Position numbers and translations under genes: made by a program. This document shows positions 35,201 through 43,286 of a stretch of DNA of 64,000 nt, piece by piece (within the stretch, counting starts at the first letter, position 1; each line of letters begins with the position of its first letter). The notes below the pieces were generated by a model, which saw only the letters and a program-made list of their open reading frames with translations, searched no databases and had not been told where the DNA came from. Source of the stretch: Panacagrimonas sp041603235 (lineage in GTDB: Bacteria > Pseudomonadota > Gammaproteobacteria > Nevskiales > Nevskiaceae); NCBI GenBank assembly GCA_041603235.1, contig JBFIES010000002.1, positions 186,001-250,000 of the forward strand, written 5' to 3'.

Positions 35201-35312
35201 ATTGACCGAGATTGAAGTAGCCCCAGACGCCCAGCACGCCAAGCAGCACCATGAGGTAGGTCACCAGTGAGCGATTGCCCAGAGCCCACTCGCTGAGATT
35301 TATTCTGGACAT
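32235..35312 (-). CDS. RND efflux pump inner-membrane subunit
   Basis: A 1025-aa HAE-1/AcrB-superfamily transporter, normal length. The N-terminal TM1 segment (LVTYLMVLLGVLGVWGYF) is followed by the porter domain (ATPDEVDRLVTDKIEEKL). The TM4 proton relay is IALGLLVDDAIIAVEMM with two adjacent Asp residues, and the second membrane half ends in FGPMAVAIMGGLIAATVLTL. It belongs to the broad, TriC/VexK-like branch of single RND pumps with one adaptor. Nine bases separate it from the adaptor gene upstream. No outer-membrane channel gene is adjacent, so a TolC-like protein elsewhere would complete the tripartite pump. Controlled probably by the divergent TetR. Confidence 0.95.
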   Translation of the reverse strand: MSRINLSEWALGNRSLVTYLMVLLGVLGVWGYFNLGQSEDPPFTFRVMVVRTIWPGATPDEVDRLVTDKIEEKLQELNSLDFLRSYSRPGESQVFVLFREDLPAASMPNNYYEVRKKINDIRHTLPAGVIGPAFDDEFGDTFGNIYALQGEHFSYEELKDYADQIRERLLRVNDVAKVEFIGLQEERFYIDVANTRRDQLGIPPTLIAETLAHQNNITPAGDFDTATDKIYLRVNGGLNSLEQLRNVPITWEGRTFRLGDFAQIYRGYQDPPAPRMRFNGETAIGIAVSMEKGGDIIRLGKQLDQAFDKLNGEVPLGMSLSRVADQPRAVTRGINEFIKVLAEAVIIVLAVCFLSLGVRTGLVVAFSIPLVLAMTFAVMKIFDIGLHKISLGALVIALGLLVDDAIIAVEMMAVKLEQGYDRVKAAAFMYSSTAFPMLSGTLITAAGFLPIALAQSSVGEYTISIFQVVSLSLLLSWVAAVIFVPLLGYKILPEKGLSEDGAAHDEHAVYHTPFYNRFRRFLETCVRHRWLTIAATLATFTVSVFLFSTVQQQFFPSSTRLELLVDLKLPEGASTFDTEASAHKLEGILKDVEGLESYVAYIGSGAPRFVLPLDQQLPAASFAQFVLNTESLKAREKIRAELLEILPREFSNLRWRVNRLENGPPVGYVLQYRVSGPDRDVAREHAHKIEELLRANVYTDGVHLDTAEPSKIIKLDIDQDRARSLGVSTEALSQLLETAINGTTLTHYREDNELIAVVMRGPPHEREHLELLSSLSIPSANGGNIPLAQIANISFDFEDGILWRRDRIPTITARADIYPDIQPPTVVAQLAPEIDKIRAQLPPGYSIEVGGTTEDAASGQDSVNVQMPILVITVFTILMMQLKSVSLSTMVFLTAPLGIIGVAVFLLLFNDPFGFVAMLGTIALFGMIMRNSVILIDQINQDLEQGRSPFEAVIEATVRRFRPIALTALAAVLAMIPLSRSVFFGPMAVAIMGGLIAATVLTLIFLPAMYAAWFRVPSPPREASH

Positions 35313-35321
35313 GGCCTTGTC

Positions 35322-36419
35322 TCAGAGCGCGACGGGTTTGCTGCGATCAATCGGTCGCACCGGCATGTCCTTGCGCAACAGGTTCACACCTGCGGTGACC
35401 AGCTGATCCGAGCCTGATATCCCTCCGGCAACGATCACCGCCTCTTCCAGGTACTGCACCACTGTCACAGGCACCGGCTGCGCCAGTCCCTCCTGGGTGA
35501 CGCGCCAGACCACAGCCTGGTTGTCGTCTACCGCGCCCAGAGCAGTGCCCGGGAGTTTGAACATCTGATCATTGCTGTTGCCCAGAGCCAGAACCGATGC
35601 GGTCGCTCCCAATGCGATGTCGGCATCGGGATCCATCAGGGTGATGCGCGCTTCGTGGGTGCGTGTCGTCCGGTCGGCCTGCGGCGTGATATCTCGAATC
35701 TTGGCGGGGTAGGGCTTGCCGGGTTGGCTGTAGATTTCGATCAGCAACTGGCCGGCTGATTTCAGGGCCTCCACGCGGCCCTCGGGGACGGAAATCTGCA
35801 CTTCGCGCTCGCCGTCCGCAGCGAAATGAACCACGGGCTGGCCCGCCGCGACAACATTGCCGACTTCAGCGTATACCTGAGTGATCACGCCGTCTCTGTC
35901 GGCTCTTAGTTTGGTGTACGCGGACTGGTTTTGAGCCAGCGACAACTGTGAGCGGGCCTGCTTTTCGCGCGCCTGGGCGGCCAGCAGGGTATTGGTGCGC
36001 AGGTCTACCGCTGACTGCCCGACATGGCCCTTGGCCTTGAGGTCGCGGTAGCGCTGTTCTTCATTGCGAGCCAGCGTGACGTCGGATTCGGCGGCGGCAA
36101 GCGCGGCGCGGGCAGCGCTGAGATTGAGCTGCGCATCATCAGGATCGAGTTCGGCAATGACGTCGCCGCGCTTGACCCGGGAGCCAAGCTCCACGAGGCG
36201 TCGGGAAATCTTGCCGGGCACTCGGAAGGACAGATCAGCCTCGTTACGCGCACGCAGCGTGCCGGGAAAGGATTCCGCACCGGCAGGGCCGCTGAGCGTC
36301 TGCGGGTTCTCAACCACCACCAGGCGCGGGCCCTTCTCAACGGGCGCAGGCTTGTCGCAGGCACCGAGCAGCCCGGCGGCGATCAGCACGACGATGCAAC
36401 TCTGGCGGTGGAGGTTCAT
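35322..36419 (-). CDS. RND periplasmic adaptor (membrane-fusion lipoprotein)
   Basis: A 365-aa adaptor with a lipoprotein signal (SCIVVLIAAGLLGAC). It shows the lipoyl half-motif ADLSFRVPGKISRRLVELGS, an alpha-hairpin around residues 95-155 (LSAARAALAAAESDVTLARNE onward in pattern), the second lipoyl half (LRADRDGVITQVYAEVGNVV), and a C-terminal barrel. It bridges the RND pump and an outer-membrane channel. The ATG at 36419 was chosen over a TTG 24 bases upstream. It is divergent from tetR with 63 bases between starts, a spacing typical of local repressor control. Confidence 0.93.
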   Translation of the reverse strand: MNLHRQSCIVVLIAAGLLGACDKPAPVEKGPRLVVVENPQTLSGPAGAESFPGTLRARNEADLSFRVPGKISRRLVELGSRVKRGDVIAELDPDDAQLNLSAARAALAAAESDVTLARNEEQRYRDLKAKGHVGQSAVDLRTNTLLAAQAREKQARSQLSLAQNQSAYTKLRADRDGVITQVYAEVGNVVAAGQPVVHFAADGEREVQISVPEGRVEALKSAGQLLIEIYSQPGKPYPAKIRDITPQADRTTRTHEARITLMDPDADIALGATASVLALGNSNDQMFKLPGTALGAVDDNQAVVWRVTQEGLAQPVPVTVVQYLEEAVIVAGGISGSDQLVTAGVNLLRKDMPVRPIDRSKPVAL

Positions 36420-36452
36420 TCTGGGCCCCTGCGACGGAATCAATTGGTGATT

Positions 36453-36469
36453 TACTGAACCGGATAGTA
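36453..36469. promoter_or_regulatory. Candidate TetR operator
   Basis: TACTGAACCGGATAGTA has TACT/AGTA arms around a CCGG centre, in the 63-base space between the divergent adaptor and tetR starts. Symmetry is imperfect, but position and size fit a TetR dimer site covering both promoters. Confidence 0.4.
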
Positions 36470-36482
36470 CATTTAATCGCCG

Positions 36483-37193
36483 ATGAATATGAATAAGACG
36501 AAATTGCCCAATGCTCCGGGTGCCGATGGTGACGATGCGCAGCCTGCGGGCAGCGGCGTACGCGGACGTCCCAAGGACCTCGAGAAGCGTGCGGCGATCC
36601 TTGCTGCGGCAACCGAACTATTCACCGCGCGCGGACTCAACGGCGTGAGCATGGAAACGGTTGCGCGAGCGGCGCAGGTTTCAAAGATTACGGTCTACAG
36701 TCATTTCCGCAGCAAGGACGAATTATTCAGGGAGACGGTTTTCGCCAAATGCAGGCAGCACTGGCCGGAGGCCCTGTTCGATGTCGGCAAGGCCACACCG
36801 CTCGAGACGCGTTTGCGGCGTATTGCCACCGGTTTCCACGATCTTGTGTTCGGTAGTGAGGTCCTGGACATGTACCGGTTGATGGCAGCGCAGGCCAGCG
36901 GCCCGAGTCGCTTTGGGCGCTTGTTCTGGCAATCCGGGCCGGAGCTCACCATGTCGCGCTTTGCGGCAGTTCTGGAGGCGGCGCACAAGGCCGGAGAACT
37001 CGAGGTACCTGACCCGGTTCGTGCAGCCACGCACTTCTTCATTCTCCTGAAGGGCGACTTCCACATCAAATGTCTGGTCGGTGCAGCACAGGCGCCGAGT
37101 CGGGCAATGCGCCAACGCCACGCTGAGGATGTGATTGCCCTGTTCCTGAAGGCCTATGCGCCAACTAAGCCGGGACAGGCGAGATCAGGTTGA
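36483..37193 (+). CDS. TetR-family repressor of the adjacent RND pump
   Basis: A 236-aa TetR regulator. The N-terminal 25 residues are polar and variable, then the helix-turn-helix: AAILAAATELFTARG, VSMETVARAAQVSKITVYSHF, RSKDELFRETV. The C-terminal ligand domain is of the AefR-like type (FHDLVFGSEVLDMYRLM). A divergent position to the RND adaptor/pump genes argues that it represses that operon and itself and responds to a pump substrate. Its 3' end overlaps that of the convergent lysR gene by 29 bases. Confidence 0.9.
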   Translation: MNMNKTKLPNAPGADGDDAQPAGSGVRGRPKDLEKRAAILAAATELFTARGLNGVSMETVARAAQVSKITVYSHFRSKDELFRETVFAKCRQHWPEALFDVGKATPLETRLRRIATGFHDLVFGSEVLDMYRLMAAQASGPSRFGRLFWQSGPELTMSRFAAVLEAAHKAGELEVPDPVRAATHFFILLKGDFHIKCLVGAAQAPSRAMRQRHAEDVIALFLKAYAPTKPGQARSG

Positions 37194-38049
37194 TGAAGGC
37201 CTGAAGTGCCGGACTGGACCAAATGCCCTTGCGCAGAATGCGATAGAGCGGGCGGTGAATTCTCAGGCCCTTGATCGGCACCTGAACCAGACTGCCGGAT
37301 TCGAGTTCGCCGCGCACGGCTGTCACTGAAAGAATCGCTGCGCCAATGCCGGTGACGGCCGTGCGCTTGATCGCCTCTGTGCTGGCCAGCGTCATGCAAG
37401 GTCTGAGTGTGATGCCTTTCTCCGACAAGGCCTTTTCAGTCACGCTGCGGGTGCCTGACCCCGTTTCATGCATCAGGATGTCGTGCTGCGCCAGCTGGCT
37501 GGGCGACACTTGCTTTGCGCCTGCCAGCGCATGGTCCGGCGCAACGATGAGGATCAGTTCGTCTCGATCGAACACCTGATACTCAAGCAGGTCACTGCCG
37601 ATGATGCCTTCGGCAAAACCGATATCAATTTCACCGGCGATGAGCCTGGATTCGATGGTCGCCGTGTTCTCCACGTGCAGCGCAATTTCCACATCAGCGA
37701 ACTCCCGGCGAAACCGGGCCAGCAGCGGCGGCATGAGATAAGCGCCAACTGTTCTGCTGGCGCCGATCTGCAGGCGGCCACGCACGCCCATCTTGAGATC
37801 GCGGATGGCCGCCTCGGCCTCTTTCTCGGTGGCAATCAGGCGGTCCGCATGAGTCTGTAGCAAGCGGCCCGCATCGGTCAGGCGTACGCCGCGCGGCAGG
37901 CGATCAAACAGGCTCAGGCCCAGGCTTGATTCGAATTCGGCCAGCTGCTTGGACACGGCGGACTGACTGATCCTGAGTTTGCGCGCGCCGGCGCTGACGC
38001 TGCCGGCCTGCGCCACGGCCTGAAAAATACTGAGATGGTTGAGGTTCAA
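37165..38049 (-). CDS. LysR-family transcriptional regulator (TTG start)
   Basis: A 294-aa LysR regulator, the usual length when started at TTG 38049 (NLNHLSIFQAVAQAGSVSAGA), with AGG five bases upstream. An ATG at 38205 would add 52 unconserved residues and overlap cysD. The helix-turn-helix is SVSAGARKLRISQSAVSKQL, followed by the LGLSLFDRLPRGVRLT wing. The effector domain (ARFRREFADVEIALHVENTA, EYQVFDRDELILIVAPDH) resembles the CbbR/YeiE/CysL-like branch. Divergent from cysD across an AT-rich gap, so it may control sulfate activation, though it is not CysB-like. Confidence 0.88.
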   Translation of the reverse strand: MNLNHLSIFQAVAQAGSVSAGARKLRISQSAVSKQLAEFESSLGLSLFDRLPRGVRLTDAGRLLQTHADRLIATEKEAEAAIRDLKMGVRGRLQIGASRTVGAYLMPPLLARFRREFADVEIALHVENTATIESRLIAGEIDIGFAEGIIGSDLLEYQVFDRDELILIVAPDHALAGAKQVSPSQLAQHDILMHETGSGTRSVTEKALSEKGITLRPCMTLASTEAIKRTAVTGIGAAILSVTAVRGELESGSLVQVPIKGLRIHRPLYRILRKGIWSSPALQAFINLISPVPA

Positions 38050-38189
38050 GCAGGCCTGCTCTAGATATATAGAAAATACATATAAGGCATGAAAACAATC
38101 TATTTTATTTATATCACGATCTGCCGTAGCCTTGCCCGCTTGTTCGGCGCAGGCGCAGTCCGCGCAGCCATCTGGAGACCAAGGCACAC
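38050..38189. promoter_or_regulatory. Divergent lysR/cysD promoter region, AT-rich core
   Basis: The 140 bases between the LysR start and cysD contain a strikingly AT-rich core at about 38062-38118, with TATATAGAAAATACATATA and TATTTTATTTATATC, in an otherwise G+C-rich segment. Several ATA-N-TAT dyads of LysR type (T-N11-A) can be drawn. GGAG at 38172-38175 is the likely cysD ribosome-binding site, somewhat far from its ATG. Confidence 0.45.
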
Positions 38190-39119
38190 ATGAATCAAGA
38201 CGCAAAAAAGTCGGCGTCCGCGACCACCCTGACGCATCTGCAGCGACTCGAAGCCGAGTCGATTCACATCATGCGCGAGGTGATCTCCGAATCTGAAAAG
38301 CCGGTGATGCTCTACTCGGTAGGCAAGGACAGTGCGGTCATGCTGCACCTTGCGCGCAAGGCTTTTTATCCCTCACCGCCGCCGTTCCCGCTATTGCACG
38401 TGGACACCACCTGGAAGTTTCAGGCGATGTACGAGCTGCGTAACAAGATGGCCAAGGAAAGCGGCATGGAGCTTCTGGTCTACCAGAACCCGGAAGCTAT
38501 CGAACGCGGGATCAATCCCTTCGATCATGGTTCGCTGCACACCGACATGTGGAAAACCGAGGGCCTCAAGCAGGCCCTGACCAAGTACGGTTTTGACGTG
38601 GCTTTCGGCGGTGCGCGACGTGACGAAGAGAAATCACGTGCCAAGGAACGCATTTTCTCATTCCGCTCGGCCAGCCATCGCTGGGACGGCAAGAGCCAGC
38701 GCCCGGAGCTGTGGAATCTTTACAACGCACGCAAGGCCAAAGGCGAGAGCATTCGCGTGTTTCCGATCTCCAACTGGACGGAGCTGGATATCTGGCAGTA
38801 CATCCATCTCGAGAACATTCCCATCGTGCCGCTGTATCTGTCGCAGGAGCGACCCACCGTCGAACGCGACGGCTTGATCCTCATGGTCGATGACGATCGC
38901 TTCCCGTTGAAGCCAGGTGAGGAGCCGGTGATGCGCTCGATCCGTTTCCGCACACTGGGTTGCTACCCGCTGACGGGCGCGGTGGAGAGCAAGGCCGCAA
39001 CGCTGCCTGAGGTTATTCAGGAAATGCTGCTGACTACCACATCAGAGCGACAGGGCCGCGCCATTGATCATGATCAGGCGGCGAGCATGGAAAAGAAAAA
39101 ACAGGAAGGATATTTCTGA
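38190..39119 (+). CDS. cysD: Sulfate adenylyltransferase small subunit
   Basis: A 309-aa PP-loop ATP pyrophosphatase: SVGKDS at 43-48 is the family's variant of SGGxDS. Conserved blocks FPLLHVDTTWKFQAMYELR, FGGARRDEEKSRAKERIFSFR and RFRTLGCYPLTGA are present, ending with the usual basic C-terminus. With CysN it makes adenosine 5'-phosphosulfate from sulfate and ATP, releasing PPi. It overlaps the next gene at TGATG. Full-length, cytoplasmic. Confidence 0.97.
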   Translation: MNQDAKKSASATTLTHLQRLEAESIHIMREVISESEKPVMLYSVGKDSAVMLHLARKAFYPSPPPFPLLHVDTTWKFQAMYELRNKMAKESGMELLVYQNPEAIERGINPFDHGSLHTDMWKTEGLKQALTKYGFDVAFGGARRDEEKSRAKERIFSFRSASHRWDGKSQRPELWNLYNARKAKGESIRVFPISNWTELDIWQYIHLENIPIVPLYLSQERPTVERDGLILMVDDDRFPLKPGEEPVMRSIRFRTLGCYPLTGAVESKAATLPEVIQEMLLTTTSERQGRAIDHDQAASMEKKKQEGYF

Positions 39120-41041
39120 TGACGGACACTCAGGAACAACAGAGCAGCTATCAGACCGAAGCGCTGATTGCCGCAGATATCAACGAATATCTGGTTCGCC
39201 ATCAGCACAAGAGCCTGCTGCGCTTCATCACCTGCGGCAGTGTCGATGACGGCAAGTCCACGCTGATTGGCCGCCTGCTGTATGACTCGAAGATGATCTT
39301 CGAGGATCAGCTGGCCGCATTGGAAGCGGATTCCAAGCGTGACGGCACGCAGGGCGAAGAAATTGATTTTGCCCTTCTGGTGGATGGCCTGGCTGCGGAA
39401 CGAGAGCAGGGCATCACCATCGATGTGGCCTACCGTTTCTTCTCAACGGAGAAGCGCAAGTTCATCGTCGCGGACACACCGGGGCACGAGCAGTACACGC
39501 GCAACATGGTCACCGGTGCTTCCACCGCCGACCTCGCCATCATCCTGATCGACGCTCGCAAGGGCGTGCTGACGCAGACCCGTCGTCACTCCTATCTTGC
39601 GCACCTGATCGGCATTCGCAACATCGTGCTGGCCGTCAACAAGATGGATCTGGTGGATTACGACCAGAAGCGTTACGAGGATATCGTTGCGGACTACCGC
39701 AGCTTTGCCTCGAGCATTGGCATCGAGTCTTTCACACCAATGCCGATCTCCGGATTCAAAGGTGACAACATTACCGGTGCCTCCGAGAACACCCCTTGGT
39801 ACACCGGCCCAAGTCTGATCCACCATCTGGAAACGGTTTCACTGGATGCCACGGTTGATCAGGCCAAGCCTTTTCGCATGGCGGTGCAGTGGGTTAACCG
39901 TCCCAATCTCGATTTCCGAGGTTTTTCGGGATTGATTTCCTCGGGGCAGATCAGCCCCGGCGATGCCATTCGCGTCCTGCCCAGCGGCAAGACCAGCACC
40001 GTCAGCCGCATCTCCACATTCGACGGCGATCTGGATCGGGCGGTTGCCGGCCAGTCGGTGACGCTGTGCTTTGCCGACGAGATTGATTGCTCACGCGGTG
40101 ACGTGATCACGCAGGCCGATGCCCCCACCGAGGTGGCCGACCAGTTCGAATCCACCCTGGTCTGGATGTCTGAAGAGGACCTGATTCCCGGTCGTCCGTA
40201 CTGGCTCAAGATTGGTGCGCAGACGGTGACAGCAACGGTGCAGGCGCCGAAGCATCAGATCAACATCAACACGCTGGAACATCTGGCGGTCAAGACGCTC
40301 GATCTCAATGCGATTGGCGTGGCCAATATCACCATTGATCGCTCCATACCTTTCGAGCCATACGAAGCCGATCACAGTCTTGGCGGATTTATCCTGATCG
40401 ACAAGATCACCAACAGCACGGTCGCCGCGGGCATGCTGCACTTCAGTCTGCGCCGCGCTCAGAACGTGCATTGGCAGGCGCTGGATGTCAGCCGGGAAGT
40501 TCGTGCAGGTCTGAAGCATCAGAAGCCTGCCGTGCTCTGGTTTACCGGGCTCAGCGGTGCTGGAAAATCCACCATTGCCAATCTGGTAGAAAAGAAACTG
40601 GCGCATCTGGGCCGGCACACCTTCCTGCTCGACGGCGACAACGTGCGTCACGGTCTGAACAAGGATCTTGGATTCACCCAGGCTGACCGCATCGAGAACA
40701 TTCGCCGCATTGGCGAGGTTGCGAAACTGATGACCGACGCCGGCTTGATTGTGCTGACGGCCTTCATCTCGCCGTTCCGGGCGGAGCGCGACATGGTTCG
40801 CCAGATGCTCCCAGAGGGCGAGTTCATCGAGGTGTTTATCGATGCGCCGCTGGAAGAAGCCGAGGCACGCGATGTGAAGGGGCTCTACAAGAAGGCACGC
40901 AGTGGCGAGCTGAAAAACTTCACCGGCATTGACTCGCCGTATGAAGCGCCAGAGCAGCCGGAAATTCGCATCAACACCATGAGTACATCGGCTGAAGAAG
41001 CGGCAGAGCAGATTGTTCGGCAGTTGCTCAGCGACAGCTGA
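39119..41041 (+). CDS. cysNC: Bifunctional CysN sulfate adenylyltransferase GTPase / CysC APS kinase
   Basis: A 640-aa fusion. The N-terminal GTPase has G1 GSVDDGKS (40-47), G3 DTPGHEQYTRNM and G4 NKMDLVDY, then beta-barrel domains to about 460. The C-terminal APS kinase starts with P-loop GLSGAGKST (from 477) and has LLDGDNVRHGLNKDLGF and ENIRRIGEVAKLM. The GTPase drives APS synthesis with CysD; the kinase makes PAPS. PAPS is the donor for the two sulfotransferase-like proteins in this window, and can also feed assimilatory reduction. Starts in a one-base overlap with cysD. Confidence 0.97.
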   Translation: MTDTQEQQSSYQTEALIAADINEYLVRHQHKSLLRFITCGSVDDGKSTLIGRLLYDSKMIFEDQLAALEADSKRDGTQGEEIDFALLVDGLAAEREQGITIDVAYRFFSTEKRKFIVADTPGHEQYTRNMVTGASTADLAIILIDARKGVLTQTRRHSYLAHLIGIRNIVLAVNKMDLVDYDQKRYEDIVADYRSFASSIGIESFTPMPISGFKGDNITGASENTPWYTGPSLIHHLETVSLDATVDQAKPFRMAVQWVNRPNLDFRGFSGLISSGQISPGDAIRVLPSGKTSTVSRISTFDGDLDRAVAGQSVTLCFADEIDCSRGDVITQADAPTEVADQFESTLVWMSEEDLIPGRPYWLKIGAQTVTATVQAPKHQININTLEHLAVKTLDLNAIGVANITIDRSIPFEPYEADHSLGGFILIDKITNSTVAAGMLHFSLRRAQNVHWQALDVSREVRAGLKHQKPAVLWFTGLSGAGKSTIANLVEKKLAHLGRHTFLLDGDNVRHGLNKDLGFTQADRIENIRRIGEVAKLMTDAGLIVLTAFISPFRAERDMVRQMLPEGEFIEVFIDAPLEEAEARDVKGLYKKARSGELKNFTGIDSPYEAPEQPEIRINTMSTSAEEAAEQIVRQLLSDS

Positions 41042-41077
41042 TTGATCTCAATCTGAGTGATCCGGGTGTCAGCGGTC

Positions 41078-42700
41078 TCAATGTCGCAGCATGGCCTGCG
41101 CGGCATTGCGACCGCAGGCACCCATCACGCCGCCGCCCGGATGGCTTGCTGCGCCACATAGAAACAGCCCCTTGATGGGCGTGGCGTAGTCACTCCAGCC
41201 CGGAACCGGCCTCAGGCTGAAAAGCTGGTGCAGTGGCATGGCGCCTTGAAAAATATTCCCGCCGGTAAGCCCGAAGCGTTGTTCAATGTCGGGCGGTGCC
41301 AGAATCTGCCGGTGCAGGACGCTGGCCGAAAAATTGGGCGCGTAAGCGTTGATCTGCTGGATGCAGCGATCTGCAAACTCTTCGCGCAGGCTGGCCCAAT
41401 CTCCACTGGCCGGTGAGTAAGGCGCGTATTGCACAAACAGATTCACGATGTGATGCCCGGGCGGCGCGAGGCTGTCGTCCACGCTGCTGGGGATTACCAT
41501 TTCAATGATCGGCCTCTCGCTGGGCAGGCCGCGCCGTGCGTCTTCGTAAGCGCGCTCGATATCCTCCGGCAGAGAATTGATATGAATCGTGCCGCGGTGC
41601 TCCGGCCCCACAGCGCCGTGGCGGTCCGGCATGCATGAAAAGGCCGGCAGCTCAGATACAGCAAGATTGATCTTGACCGAAGCGCTGGAGTAGTCGATGC
41701 GCTGAACAGCTCTCAGGAAATTAGCCGGCAAATGCCGTGCGTCGGTGAGCTTGCTGAACGTGACCTGCGCGCTTGCGTTGGACGCGACTTGCCTGGCTTG
41801 AATGATTTCGCCGCTTTGCAAGCGAACGCCGTTAGCGTTGCCGCCGTCATCGACCAAGATCTCTGCCACGTCCGCGTTGCATCGAATCTCCACGCCCACG
41901 GACATGGCGGAGCGGGCCATCGCCTGGGTGAGTGCGCCCATGCCGCCGCGCACGTAGCCCCATACACCGCGCGCACCACCTGCCATGCCCATGACGTGAT
42001 GCAGCAACACGTAACCGGTGCCCGCAGCACTGGGCGGCGCAAAAGTGCCGATGACGGCATCGGTGGCAAGCGTCCCCTTGAGTTGCGGCGATTCAAACCA
42101 GCGATCCAGCACCGGCGTGGCAGGACCGGTGAGAATTTCAATGGCTTCGGGCAGGTCTTCGCCCAGTTTCCTGAGCGCCTTGTACAGCGAGCGGCCACGG
42201 CCAAAATTGCGCAGGCGATCCATCCAGCCCAGCCGACGCCACTGCGGCGGTAGCGGCAGCAGATCAGGTGGTGTATCCATCATCGCCGGCTCCAAAAGCG
42301 TGGCGATGCGCGTCAGCAAGTCTTCATAACGCGAATAAGCCTTGGCATCGGCGGCTGAGAACTTCGAGATCTGCTCATGGTTGCTGGCCGCGTCCGGGCC
42401 GAGCATTAAATGACGTCCATCACTGAACGGCGTGAACGAGGACGGGTTTCTGGACAAGACCTCATAGCCGAAATCCTTGAGTCGCAGTTCGCGTTCAATT
42501 TCTGGCAGCAACAGGCTCACCACGTAGGATGCGGTGGAAGTGCGATAGCCGGGTGCAATCTCTTCGGTGATGGCCGCGCCGCCGACGATCTCGCGCCGCT
42601 CGAGGACCAGAACTTTTCTGCCCGCCTTCGCAAGATAGGCAGCGCAGACCAGGCCATTGTGTCCGCCGCCGATAATCAGATTGTCGTAGGTCTGTGCCAT
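41078..42700 (-). CDS. Phytoene-dehydrogenase-like FAD oxidoreductase
   Basis: A 540-aa flavoprotein. The dinucleotide fold GGGHNG is at 11-16, followed by VLVLERREIVGGAAITEE, and the C-terminal FAD block is GLFLCGAASHPGGGVMGACGRNAAQAML. It belongs to the CrtI-like/PYROXD2 group, which is widespread in proteobacteria outside carotenoid loci and mostly uncharacterised. No carotenoid genes are nearby, so I would not call it a desaturase. Its 3' end lies 36 bases from cysNC on the other strand. Confidence 0.85.
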   Translation of the reverse strand: MAQTYDNLIIGGGHNGLVCAAYLAKAGRKVLVLERREIVGGAAITEEIAPGYRTSTASYVVSLLLPEIERELRLKDFGYEVLSRNPSSFTPFSDGRHLMLGPDAASNHEQISKFSAADAKAYSRYEDLLTRIATLLEPAMMDTPPDLLPLPPQWRRLGWMDRLRNFGRGRSLYKALRKLGEDLPEAIEILTGPATPVLDRWFESPQLKGTLATDAVIGTFAPPSAAGTGYVLLHHVMGMAGGARGVWGYVRGGMGALTQAMARSAMSVGVEIRCNADVAEILVDDGGNANGVRLQSGEIIQARQVASNASAQVTFSKLTDARHLPANFLRAVQRIDYSSASVKINLAVSELPAFSCMPDRHGAVGPEHRGTIHINSLPEDIERAYEDARRGLPSERPIIEMVIPSSVDDSLAPPGHHIVNLFVQYAPYSPASGDWASLREEFADRCIQQINAYAPNFSASVLHRQILAPPDIEQRFGLTGGNIFQGAMPLHQLFSLRPVPGWSDYATPIKGLFLCGAASHPGGGVMGACGRNAAQAMLRH

Positions 42701-42788
42701 TCAGGATGCATTATGAGCCCATGCAGGATGTATGGGCGGGCCGATACTGAGCGCCAGCGCTCATGTACGCAGTGAGGAAATGTGTGCG

Positions 42789-43232
42789 ATGAAGACAATC
42801 AATGCCGCCCAATCGGAGTTGATGCCAGCGCTGATTGAGGCCTACCGTAAAGCGATCTATCGCGTCGAGTTTGGCGAGCCGCCTGTTGATCTGCAGGTGG
42901 ATCAATTCAGTTCCGGGCTGTCTGCTCTCATGCAGCAACATGAGGCCCACTGCTGTGGTTTGGTCACGGCGTCTAATCCGCGCGGACAATTGCGCGATGA
43001 GGCAGACAATGCACGGCGACATCATCGCCTGCTTAGGTGCGTCGATGCCTTGGGCTATGCCCATCTCACTGCTTGGGGGCTTGACCCCGATGAGCGCTGG
43101 CCCGACGAGCAGGGCATTTTGATTCCGGGCATTCCAAAACCGGCGGCCTGCAAGCTTGCCGCAGAATTTGAGCAGAACGCCTTGCTCTGGATGTCTGGCG
43201 AGGCGATCCCCAGGCTGATACTGCTGCGCTGA
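42789..43232 (+). CDS. DUF3293-domain protein
   Basis: A 147-aa protein of unknown function. DUF3293 features are the N-terminal LIEAYRKAIYRVEFGE, the core CCGLVTASNPRG, the Asp/Glu-rich turn GLDPDERWPDEQGILIPGI and the C-terminal EFEQNALLWMSG. The ATG at 42789 was chosen because GAGG lies about 11 bases upstream; the ATG at 42780 is too close to it. Cytoplasmic, no signal. It stands between a divergently oriented flavoprotein and the convergent ppa. Confidence 0.78.
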   Translation: MKTINAAQSELMPALIEAYRKAIYRVEFGEPPVDLQVDQFSSGLSALMQQHEAHCCGLVTASNPRGQLRDEADNARRHHRLLRCVDALGYAHLTAWGLDPDERWPDEQGILIPGIPKPAACKLAAEFEQNALLWMSGEAIPRLILLR

Positions 43233-43235
43233 ACA

Positions 43236-43268
43236 CAAAAAAAGCGGGGCCTGATTTCAGGCCCCGCT
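43236..43268 (-). terminator. Rho-independent terminator of ppa
   Basis: Perfect 10-bp stem AGCGGGGCCT/AGGCCCCGCT (43243-43252 with 43259-43268) and a 6-base loop. On the minus strand it is followed by seven T residues. It lies 18 bases after the ppa stop. Confidence 0.92.
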
Positions 43269-43286
43269 GATGATTCTGCTCAAGTC

